A DNA stretch of 24,654 nucleotides, taken from the NCBI GenBank assembly GCA_002500505.1, contig DLRM01000045.1, positions 1 through 24,654 of the forward strand, given 5' to 3'. A model generated the notes under the pieces. The model ran no database searches and was not told the DNA's origin. It was given only the letters and a program-made list of their open reading frames with translations. Position 1 is the stretch's first letter; each line of letters starts with the position of its first letter. Shown piece by piece: positions 7,301 through 13,951 of the stretch. The translations under genes and the position numbers were made by a program. Source of the DNA: Planctomycetes bacterium UBA7888. Lineage in GTDB: Bacteria > Planctomycetota > UBA1135.

Positions 7301-7593
7301 GGCGTTTCGCTTTCTTCGGTGCCGCCTTCTTGAGCTTTAGAGACTTCCAAAAATTGAAACTGAAGGTCGGAAATAAACTTGTCCAGCGTCATGCTCTCGC
7401 CGTCGGTTAAGTTGCCTTCGGTTTTGTCCCGAAGGAGCATGAGGTCGCCAATGACCATCGTTGCAGCAGCCAAGTTGGGATCCTCCTGTTTTGGTGCTCC
7501 AGGCACTTCCAGAATACCTAAGGCATAAAAGCCTTGGAGAGCCAATTTTTGAGCAAAGAGGCGGAAGTCGGTTGTGGTATCAGTTTCAGTCAT
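7297..7593 (-). CDS. DUF1844 family protein
   Basis: Small acidic protein of 98 residues with no signal peptide or membrane segment. The pattern of a hydrophobic N-terminal helix, LAAATMVIGDLMLLRDKTEGNL in the middle and LDKFISDLQFQFLEV near the end resembles DUF1844, a family of unknown function found in several Gram-negative phyla. The ATG at 7593 starts 2 nt after the pyrG stop; an in-frame TTG at 7599 would give a TTGA overlap and two more residues. It is the last gene of the minus-strand operon. Its TAG stop (7299-7297) and the TAA of the convergent SDR gene share bases 7298-7299, so no terminator fits between the two operons. Confidence 0.75.
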   Translation of the reverse strand: MTETDTTTDFRLFAQKLALQGFYALGILEVPGAPKQEDPNLAAATMVIGDLMLLRDKTEGNLTDGESMTLDKFISDLQFQFLEVSKAQEGGTEESETP

Positions 7594-7595
7594 CT

Positions 7596-9236
7596 TCAAG
7601 CTTGAACTTTGTTGTTGGATTCTTCTGAGTCAACATTGGAATGCGCAATGGCGGCACTCAGGAATGTGGCAAACAAGGGGTGGGGTTCCAAGGGTTTGGA
7701 TTTGTACTCAGGGTGGTACTGAACGCCGAGGTAGAAAGGTCGGTCTGTTAATTCGACAGCTTCAACCAGTCCACGAGCCTCATAAATTCCTGCAGAGCTA
7801 AGGCCGGCCGATTCCAACTCGCGGCGATAATCATTGTTGTATTCCCAACGATGTCGGTGGCGTTCAAGGACCATGTCCCGACCATAGATTTCGGCAAGCC
7901 TTGTGTTGGGGAGGATGCGGCAGGGATAAGCGCCCAAGCGCATGGTGCCACCTTTGTCTTCCACCGACTCTTGTTCTTTCATGAGGTCAATGACTGGAGC
8001 CTTGCAGTTGGGGTCGGCCTCGGAAGTATGGGCTCCCTCAATACCGGCAACATTCCTGGCGTATTCAATCACCATAGCTTGCATTCCAAAGCAAATCCCA
8101 AAGGTCGGAATATTGTTTTCTCGCGCCCATTGAATGGCTCGAATCTTGCCTTCGAGGCCACGTTCTCCGAATCCTCCAGGAACGAGCAGGCCGTGGACAC
8201 CACCCAACAAAGTTTTTGGGTCTTCATCCACACAATTTTCGGCAGCGATTTTCCGGAAACGAACTTTCCATTTGTGGTGAATCGCGCCGTGGGCTAGAGA
8301 CTCATAAATGCTCTTGTATGCGTCGTGGAGCTCAATGTATTTTCCGACAACAGCAATTTCGACGACTCCTTCCGGAGAAGCAAAGCGTTGGCGAAGATCT
8401 TCCCAATCCGAAAGATCTCCGGCGCGAGTGTGACTTAATCCCAAGTGACGAACAAGGGCATCGTCGAGTCCTTCTCGAAGAAGGTCCAAGGGAACTTCGT
8501 AAATTGTTGTATCGACATCCTTTTCTTGAATTACATCGCACTCGTCCACATTGCAGAAAAGAGAAATTTTAGAACGCATTTCCGAGGTCATGGCTTGTTC
8601 ACACCGACAGACAAGAATGTCCGGTTGAATTCCAATTTCTCGCAATTTCCCAACGGATTGTTGCGTTGGCTTAGTTTTCATTTCGCCGCTTGCCGCCAGG
8701 AAGGGTAAGAGGGTTAAATGAACAAAACAGGCATTGCCCTTGCCCAACTTGTGGGCGAATTGCCGAATGGCTTCAAGGAAGGGCAAGGATTCAATGTCCC
8801 CGGCTGTACCACCGATTTCAATAATGGCGATGTCCGTTCCTCGCTGGGCACCTTGCTGGATGGCTTCTTGGATTTGGTCGGTGATGTGCGGAATCACCTG
8901 AACTGTTTTGCCCAAATATTCTCCCCTCCGTTCTTTTCGAATAACGGTCGAATAAATCGAGCCCGTGGTGGCATTCGAGTAGCGGTTAATCGGAGCGTGG
9001 GAAAAGCGCTCGTAGTGCCCCATGTCCAAGTCGGTTTCAGCGCCGTCTTCGGTGACATACACCTCTCCGTGTTCAAAGGGAGACATTGTGCCGGGATCCA
9101 CATTGATATAGGGGTCCAGCTTTTGAATCGAGACTTTGAGGCCGCGCTTTTCAAGAAGGACGGCAATGGCGCCGGTCGTGATTCCTTTCCCAAGGGAAGA
9201 AACCACACCGCCAGTAACGAAGATGAATTGGGTCAT
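7596..9236 (-). CDS. pyrG: CTP synthase
   Basis: Amidates UTP to CTP using glutamine and ATP in the cytoplasm. The 546 residues match the family from end to end. The synthetase domain has GGVVSSLGKG (9-18, phosphate-binding loop), KLDPYINVDPGTMSPFEHGE (39-58) and EIGGTAGDIES (140-150). The class I glutamine amidotransferase domain has PGGFGERG (353-360), the nucleophile Cys382 in GICFGM, and His508/Glu510 in YHPEYKSKP. Its start overlaps the kdsB stop by 4 bp (ATGA), so the two are probably translationally coupled. This makes sense because KdsB consumes CTP. The same kdsB-pyrG order is known in Chlamydia. Confidence 0.98.
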   Translation of the reverse strand: MTQFIFVTGGVVSSLGKGITTGAIAVLLEKRGLKVSIQKLDPYINVDPGTMSPFEHGEVYVTEDGAETDLDMGHYERFSHAPINRYSNATTGSIYSTVIRKERRGEYLGKTVQVIPHITDQIQEAIQQGAQRGTDIAIIEIGGTAGDIESLPFLEAIRQFAHKLGKGNACFVHLTLLPFLAASGEMKTKPTQQSVGKLREIGIQPDILVCRCEQAMTSEMRSKISLFCNVDECDVIQEKDVDTTIYEVPLDLLREGLDDALVRHLGLSHTRAGDLSDWEDLRQRFASPEGVVEIAVVGKYIELHDAYKSIYESLAHGAIHHKWKVRFRKIAAENCVDEDPKTLLGGVHGLLVPGGFGERGLEGKIRAIQWARENNIPTFGICFGMQAMVIEYARNVAGIEGAHTSEADPNCKAPVIDLMKEQESVEDKGGTMRLGAYPCRILPNTRLAEIYGRDMVLERHRHRWEYNNDYRRELESAGLSSAGIYEARGLVEAVELTDRPFYLGVQYHPEYKSKPLEPHPLFATFLSAAIAHSNVDSEESNNKVQA

Positions 9237-9982
9237 GTTGAGGGGGCGTCGTGCTGAAAGCGCAACAGGAAGGCATCGTAATCTTCCCGAGTGTCAATTC
9301 CCGGAAAAGCTTGGCCCCATTTCAAAACTTGGATGGTTTTTCCATGCTCGAGAAAACGAAGCTGCTCCAAACCCTCCTTCAATTCCAAGGGTGTGGGGGC
9401 CCAATTGGAAAACTGAGCCAGGGCTTCAGGAGTGTAGCCGTAAAGGCCAATGTGGAGCATGGGGTCGGAGCTGTCGGGGCAATTCTGCTGGAAAGGGGTA
9501 GGTGAGCGCGAGAAAAACAAGGCTTGCCCGTCCAAGTCCCGAACGACTTTGACCGCGGCTGGATCGTCGAGGAGAGACTTCGACGGGAGGGGTGCGCAAA
9601 GGGTGACGACTTCGGCGCCTGAGTCCAGGGAATCAAAGAGAGCGTCAATGGCAAGTGGGTCCATTTCAGGTTCATCTCCCTGTACATTCACAATGCCCTG
9701 AACGCTTTTGCCGTAGGCTTGAACTGCGGCATGCACTCGGTCCGAACCTGATGGTAGGTTTGGGTCAGTTAGTACGGCTTTCGCGCCTACGGCGCGGGCT
9801 ACTTCGGCAAGCTCCTCACAATCCACGGCTGCAAGAACACAGTCAGCCTTCTCGCTAAGCAAACATCGCTCCAAGGTGTGTGCAAGCAGAGGTTTTCCAC
9901 TTTCAGCAAGGAGGAGTTTTTGGGGGAGTCGCGTCGCCGCCCGGCGTGCCGGTACAACAACGAGGTGCTCCGAAAGGGTCAT
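9233..9982 (-). CDS. kdsB: 3-deoxy-manno-octulosonate cytidylyltransferase (CMP-Kdo synthetase)
   Basis: Activates Kdo with CTP to CMP-Kdo for the inner core of lipopolysaccharide, so the organism has or had a Kdo-containing outer membrane. The protein is 249 residues, normal length. The nucleotide-binding N-terminus VVVPARRAATRLPQKLL (8-24) corresponds to the family's IPARxxSTRLPxKxL; LPSGSDRV (75-82) and VQGDEPEMDP (99-108) are further hallmarks, and the C-terminal FPGIDTREDYDAF is typical. Its start overlaps the upstream lipoprotein-like gene (ATGA) and its stop overlaps the pyrG start (ATGA), giving a tightly coupled operon. Confidence 0.96.
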   Translation of the reverse strand: MTLSEHLVVVPARRAATRLPQKLLLAESGKPLLAHTLERCLLSEKADCVLAAVDCEELAEVARAVGAKAVLTDPNLPSGSDRVHAAVQAYGKSVQGIVNVQGDEPEMDPLAIDALFDSLDSGAEVVTLCAPLPSKSLLDDPAAVKVVRDLDGQALFFSRSPTPFQQNCPDSSDPMLHIGLYGYTPEALAQFSNWAPTPLELKEGLEQLRFLEHGKTIQVLKWGQAFPGIDTREDYDAFLLRFQHDAPST

Positions 9983-10470
9983 GACCGACCTGTAGCATCC
10001 TTGAAGTAATCAGCTCCATCGTTGTTCTCAACATTCTGGAAGGACTGGTTTGCATCGTAAATGGCCCGAACGGCAGAGGTGCAATCTTGGAGTTGAAGAA
10101 GCTTTTCTTGGGACCCCCCGGAAACATAGGCCAAAGTCCAAGTCCGACCTTCAATGGCGATTTGGATGGTGCTGCGCGCCCCCCTTACTCGTTGGGCATT
10201 GGGTGCGGCATCCTCGAAGAAATGAAGTTCTCGAAGCTGAAATATGAGGGCACCCATGTGAAGGTCCGAGACCACCTTGTAAGAGGCGTCCCTCCGCATT
10301 TGGGCGTAGTAGTTTGTTTTGTCCACGTTGGACTCATTGAAGAGCCCAATCTTATTCCCAGACTTATGGTCCACATAGGTCACGCGGACAGCCCGAGTTT
10401 CGGGCTGAATTTTGGGGGCTACGGCGCAAGCCATGGCCAGAAAAGAAAGGAAAAGTGGGACGAATCGCAT
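9979..10470 (-). CDS. Putative exported/lipoprotein of unknown function
   Basis: I do not recognise a family. The ATG at 10470 gives 163 residues beginning MRFVPLFLSFLAMACAVAPK, a short hydrophobic signal followed by Cys15. The bases before it (A-M-A-C) only loosely match a lipobox, so lipoprotein anchoring is possible rather than clear. An in-frame start at 10722 would add 84 residues without signal-like character and run across the divergent gene, so I rejected it. The mature part contains an FQLRELHFFEDAAP segment and RGARSTIQIAIEGRTWTLAY, suggesting a small beta-rich periplasmic domain. It is first in the operon with kdsB and pyrG (4-bp overlap), which hints at an envelope role only by association. 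Confidence 0.7.
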   Translation of the reverse strand: MRFVPLFLSFLAMACAVAPKIQPETRAVRVTYVDHKSGNKIGLFNESNVDKTNYYAQMRRDASYKVVSDLHMGALIFQLRELHFFEDAAPNAQRVRGARSTIQIAIEGRTWTLAYVSGGSQEKLLQLQDCTSAVRAIYDANQSFQNVENNDGADYFKDATGRS

Positions 10471-10546
10471 TTTGATGGTTGAATGGGACGTCAGCAGTCG
10501 GACAATCATCTCTGATAGCAGCCTCACCTGCAAGTCGTAACCTGAC

Positions 10547-11137
10547 ATGACCGCTTCAAAAAAACCCACCCTCCGGAAAATCGCCGTGTACATCTTTGGC
10601 CTGACCTTGGTTTCCCTTGCGGATCCCCGGCCGGAAACCTTCCTGATTGGCTCTGTTTTTGTCCTTTTGGCTTGGCTTTTGCGGATTTGGGCCTTTGGCC
10701 ACCTTGAAAAAAACCAGCTCATGGTGACAACAGGCCCCTATGCCCATACGCGGAATCCAGCCTATTTGGGTTCTTTTCTAGCTCTGCTGGGCGTGGCGTT
10801 GGCTGCGGGAAACTTAGAGACTCAGCAAGGCTCTTGGGTCTGGGGTTTTTCTCTTTTCCTCATTTTTGTTTTCTTTGTGTTTTATATGCCGAGAAAATTT
10901 AGGAAAGAATACGGCAGGCTACAAAAGATTTTTGGCGAACAAGTGGACCGCCACGCCGAAAATGTCCCCGATTTTTGGCCGCAACTTCGTCCCTGGCGAA
11001 GTGGCGATGATCGCCGATTCTCTTGGAAGCTTGTTGGCGAAAACCACGAATGGCCTTGGGGCTTGGTTTTGGCCCTCGCCATGTTTGCTGTTTGGACAGC
11101 ACCCTCGTGGTCCCCTCTCCGCGATTTTTTTGAATAA
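10547..11137 (+). CDS. Isoprenylcysteine carboxyl methyltransferase-family membrane protein
   Basis: Integral membrane protein of 196 residues with hydrophobic segments near residues 12-25, 33-50, 72-88 and 95-113, and another near 170-185. The signature of the ICMT/PEMT-like methyltransferase group is visible: GPYAHTRNPAYLGSFL (about 64-79), where the RNPxYLG stretch binds S-adenosylmethionine, and FRKEYGRLQKIFGEQVDRH (118-136) with the conserved E...FG..Y/V..H pattern. Bacterial members methylate small molecules or lipids that are mostly unknown; real prenyl-cysteine substrates are not expected. It starts 76 bp from the divergent lipoprotein gene and is followed after only 3 nt by the kinase-like gene, so the two probably form an operon. 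Confidence 0.8.
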   Translation: MTASKKPTLRKIAVYIFGLTLVSLADPRPETFLIGSVFVLLAWLLRIWAFGHLEKNQLMVTTGPYAHTRNPAYLGSFLALLGVALAAGNLETQQGSWVWGFSLFLIFVFFVFYMPRKFRKEYGRLQKIFGEQVDRHAENVPDFWPQLRPWRSGDDRRFSWKLVGENHEWPWGLVLALAMFAVWTAPSWSPLRDFFE

Positions 11138-11140
11138 AAG

Positions 11141-11845
11141 ATGTTAGACACAATTGGTCCCGGAAATTGGACTCGTGAAGAGCTCAATTCTGCGACTTGT
11201 TCCCTCCTTAGCCGAGGGGCTTGGCTGAAGCCTGCGGTTTTCCGGGTAGAAACGGACGAGGGACCTGTTTTGGTCAAAGACTGCGCATCCAACCTTTTTA
11301 TCTTTCGCCCGCTTGCGCGTTGGCTTTTGGGGCGTGAGCGGAAAGCCCTTCAAAAAGTGGCTGGAATCGAGGGCGTGCCTAAGCTCCTTGCCCAGCCAGA
11401 TGCCAACGCTTTCGTTTGTTCCTGGTTATTAGGGGCACCGTTGGCCCGCGAAGGATTTCAAAGGAATCCTCAAGGGGTTGCGGACCAACTCCGCAACCTC
11501 GTTTCGGCAATTCATGAACGGGGAGTTTTCCATTTAGATTTGCGTCAATCCCAAAATCTGCTTCTTAGCGAGAGCGGACAGCTTTCTTGCGTGGATTTTG
11601 GTGCTGCATGGGTACCCGGAATCTTGGGGAAGCTTTTTTTGAGTAAGGTCTTTGCTTCTGTAGATGAAAACGCCGTGGTCAAATGGCTCGCCCGCTTTTC
11701 CCCAGAACTTTTGACCGCAGCTGAGGCAAAACGACTGATTCGGGGAAAGTTTTGGAGAAAAATGTGGTTCGTCTCTCCTCACACGGACCGAGGGGAAGTT
11801 GCCGCTGCTCGCCGCCGTTTGGAGGAGTTGGGGGAAAAGCTTTGA
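11141..11845 (+). CDS. LPS-kinase/RIO-like protein kinase-fold protein
   Basis: Compact kinase fold of 234 residues. Candidate ATP-site residues are Lys46 in VLVKD and Glu66 in GRERKAL. The catalytic loop is HLDLRQSQNLLL (131-142), with Asp133 and Asn139, and the metal-binding DFG is at 152-154 (VDFGAA). The short N-lobe and the HxDLRQxxN loop resemble the lipopolysaccharide kinase (WaaP/KdkA) and RIO/Bud32-like groups, not Hanks-type Ser/Thr kinases. No signal peptide or membrane segment is present, so it should act at the cytoplasmic face. It follows the methyltransferase-like gene after 3 nt and lies near kdsB, so a lipid A/Kdo or other envelope glycolipid substrate is possible, but this is inference. 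Confidence 0.75.
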   Translation: MLDTIGPGNWTREELNSATCSLLSRGAWLKPAVFRVETDEGPVLVKDCASNLFIFRPLARWLLGRERKALQKVAGIEGVPKLLAQPDANAFVCSWLLGAPLAREGFQRNPQGVADQLRNLVSAIHERGVFHLDLRQSQNLLLSESGQLSCVDFGAAWVPGILGKLFLSKVFASVDENAVVKWLARFSPELLTAAEAKRLIRGKFWRKMWFVSPHTDRGEVAAARRRLEELGEKL

Positions 11846-11874
11846 GAGTAGTAGTGGACCCAAGTCTTTTGGGG

Positions 11875-11888
11875 ACAATATATTGTGG
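11875..11888. repeat. Palindromic operator-like site, copy 1
   Basis: ACAATATATTGTGG, whose first 12 bases (11875-11886) are a perfect palindrome. An identical 14-base copy lies 46 bp downstream. The copies fall in the 111-bp gap before the LysM gene. Two equal palindromes at a fixed distance look like paired binding sites for a dimeric regulator; I found no further copy in the window. Confidence 0.65.
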
Positions 11889-11901
11889 TACAAGAAAGGT
11901 G

Positions 11902-11930
11902 TTGGAATTTGGTGCCTCGCACAATATATT
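11902..11930 (+). promoter_or_regulatory. Sigma-70-like promoter of the LysM-anmK operon
   Basis: TTGGAA (11902-11907), a 17-bp spacer and TATATT (11925-11930) match the -35/-10 pattern well. The -10 box lies inside the second palindrome, so a protein bound there would block RNA polymerase. Start of transcription would be near 11937, about 20 nt before the LysM ATG, leaving room for the AAAGGGG ribosome binding site at 11944-11950. Confidence 0.5.
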
Positions 11931-11934
11931 GTGG
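11921..11934. repeat. Palindromic operator-like site, copy 2
   Basis: The same ACAATATATTGTGG as at 11875. Here the symmetry extends to 14 bp (11920-11933, C on the left and G on the right). It covers the proposed -10 element of the promoter in front of the LysM gene. Confidence 0.65.
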
Positions 11935-11956
11935 ACATCAGCCAAAGGGGAATTGA

Positions 11957-12715
11957 ATGGGTCGTCTAGAAAAACAAATCATCGCAGGGGCTTTAGCCCT
12001 CGTAGGAATCCTTCTGTCCGTCGTTGTTTACCGAGGTGTGGATCAACGCCAAGAACCGCCGTCCATCAGTGAGTGGAGCGATCCTGGGGATTCCGAGACA
12101 GAACGTACTTTAATTATTGAGTCCCCTGTCGACGAAAAACCGGCGCCCGATGTTCAACGTGAAAACAAGGAGCGCTCTGTGCCTCCCGTGCCCGTAGATG
12201 ATGCGGAGCTCCAACCTGAGGATCCTTCCGTCCTTCCAACGGAGGTGGAATCTAATCAGGAGGCCACCCCTGTCCCAGAAAAGCCTCAAGCAAGTGTCTT
12301 GGCGTTTGGCGCGAACTCCGGCATTTCGACTGAAAGCCTCCCAGATTGGCGCACAACATACACTGTGAAGAAAGGGGATACTTTGGGGCAAATCGCTCAG
12401 CGCGAATTGGGTTCCTCCACCTTAGTCCATGAGATTCTTGTTTTGAACGAGGGGCTTGAACCCACGCAGCTTCAGATTGGCCAAGAAATCAATCTGCCCA
12501 AACTTCGACCTGCGAAAAACCCTCCAGCAACCCAAGCACCAAGTTCCATTGGAGTTTTGGAACATACAGTGGCCGTAGGCGACAGCCTTTGGCGCATTGT
12601 TCGGCGGTACCGCGTTGATGGCGGCATCAACGCTCTCGTTAAGGCGAATGACTTGCTTCCGGATTCTGACACCAGCTTGCAAGTTGGTTGGGTATTGAGA
12701 ATCCCTACTGAGTAG
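11957..12715 (+). CDS. Membrane-anchored protein with two LysM domains
   Basis: The protein has 252 residues. An N-terminal hydrophobic segment (about 8-26) after a short basic start anchors it in the inner membrane. A long acidic, Pro/Glu-rich linker (about 30-120) follows, then two LysM peptidoglycan-binding modules: YTVKKGDTLGQIAQ (from about 134) to INLP (181), and HTVAVGDSLWRIVRRY (from 203) to LRIP (250). LysM modules bind N-acetylglucosamine in the glycan chain, so this should tether the membrane to the cell wall. No catalytic domain is present. The ATG has AAAGGGG 6 nt upstream. The stop is 2 nt before the anmK start, so wall binding and wall recycling are co-expressed. Expression is probably controlled through the tandem palindromes upstream. 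Confidence 0.9.
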   Translation: MGRLEKQIIAGALALVGILLSVVVYRGVDQRQEPPSISEWSDPGDSETERTLIIESPVDEKPAPDVQRENKERSVPPVPVDDAELQPEDPSVLPTEVESNQEATPVPEKPQASVLAFGANSGISTESLPDWRTTYTVKKGDTLGQIAQRELGSSTLVHEILVLNEGLEPTQLQIGQEINLPKLRPAKNPPATQAPSSIGVLEHTVAVGDSLWRIVRRYRVDGGINALVKANDLLPDSDTSLQVGWVLRIPTE

Positions 12716-12717
12716 TT

Positions 12718-13836
12718 GTGTCGAAGCGATTGCTCCTCGGCATGGGGTCTGGGACCTCGGCCGATGGGTTGGATTTTGCACTCCTTGCCGTTGAAGGCGA
12801 GGGACTTGAAAAGTCCGCCGCGTTGATTGCGGATGGCTTTACGCCTTACTCTTCCGAAATTCAAGCAGATATTCTTCAGGCTGGCACATGGAATGTTGGC
12901 AAAATTGCTCAGGCGCACCTTCAGTTAGGGGATTGGATGGGAAAGCAAGCACTCGCCTTCTTGAAAGCAAAAGGCGTGGAGCCTGAAGAGCTCACGGCAA
13001 TTGGGTCCCACGGCCAAACCGTTTATCACCATGATGGGGATTGTCGAGGAACTCTTCAGTTAGGGGATCTTTCAGTCATCGCAGAGCGAGCTGGGGTTGC
13101 GGTGGTTGGGGATTTTCGATGGAGCGACCTTGCTGCGGGGGGAGAGGGGGCGCCCATTTCTCCCTACGGGGATTGGGTTTTACATCGACAGCATGCGCCG
13201 AGGCTGGCAATCTTGAATTGGGGCGGCTTAGGGAATATCACTCTTTTGGAGGGAAATTCCCCGCCTCGTGCTTGGGATACGGGGCCCGCAAACGGACCTT
13301 TGGACGCCCTTTGCCGGGCCGAAACCGGCGATTGCTTCGATCAAGACGGCCGCTTGGGGCTCCAGGGGAGTCTTTTGGTGGAACTTTTTGAGCAGCTAAA
13401 AAAAGATTCTTTTTTTGGGCGTTCACTACCCAGGAGCACGGGTTTGGAGCGATTTGGGGCATCTTTTGCCAAAAAAATGAGGAGGTTGGCCCCTGAGGCC
13501 AAGCTTGAAGATCTCCTTGCGACCGCTTCTGAATTGGCTGCTTGGTCGGTTGTCCAGAGCCTAGATATGGCCAAATGGGGCGGGGGGCCCATTTTCCTGG
13601 CGGGCGGCGGCGCGCATAACCCATGTTTAATAAAGGCGTTAGAAGCGCGCATCCCTTCAGATGCTTCTCTCCAGGCATTTTCAGACTTGGGCTGGAATCC
13701 GGATTCTCGGGAGGCTTCGGCCTTTGCTCTCCTTGCCGACGCCTTCCTTTTGCGAGAAGTTTCTGCTTGGCCCGGAACAACGGGATCTAGCCGCTCTACT
13801 GCGCTTGGAAGATGGGTTCCTGGACCCAATTCTTGA
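12718..13836 (+). CDS. anmK: Anhydro-N-acetylmuramic acid kinase
   Basis: Phosphorylates and opens 1,6-anhydro-MurNAc, released by lytic transglycosylases, to MurNAc-6-phosphate for peptidoglycan recycling. The 372-residue length is standard. Starting from GTG at 12718 the first motif is GMGSGTSADGLD (8-19), matching the family's GLMSGTSxDGxD; SHGQT (97-101), NWGGLGNIT (167-175), the catalytic Asp187 in DTGPANGPLD (187-196) and the late LAGGGAHNP complete the ASKHA-type sugar kinase pattern. The Met in GxMSGTS is Gly here, a mild change. It follows the LysM gene by 2 nt and is probably expressed from the same promoter. Confidence 0.95.
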   Translation: MSKRLLLGMGSGTSADGLDFALLAVEGEGLEKSAALIADGFTPYSSEIQADILQAGTWNVGKIAQAHLQLGDWMGKQALAFLKAKGVEPEELTAIGSHGQTVYHHDGDCRGTLQLGDLSVIAERAGVAVVGDFRWSDLAAGGEGAPISPYGDWVLHRQHAPRLAILNWGGLGNITLLEGNSPPRAWDTGPANGPLDALCRAETGDCFDQDGRLGLQGSLLVELFEQLKKDSFFGRSLPRSTGLERFGASFAKKMRRLAPEAKLEDLLATASELAAWSVVQSLDMAKWGGGPIFLAGGGAHNPCLIKALEARIPSDASLQAFSDLGWNPDSREASAFALLADAFLLREVSAWPGTTGSSRSTALGRWVPGPNS

Positions 13837-13951
13837 CCCACCTTTTGCCGCTCCTATCATGTTGCCTCCCCAAGCCCACGGACTAGTCTCCTGGGTGCAA
13901 TCCTGCGCACATCTTTCCCCCCCCGACCCAGGTCTTAAGACGGGTAAACGA

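Noticed and set aside
10471..10722. 84-residue N-terminal extension of the lipoprotein-like gene
   Set aside because: It runs antisense through the ICMT-like gene start and would bury a clear signal sequence beginning at 10470.
13661..13951. Extended start of the HEAT-repeat protein overlapping anmK
   Set aside because: It lies out of frame over anmK and has no secretory or domain features; the signal peptide begins exactly at 13952.
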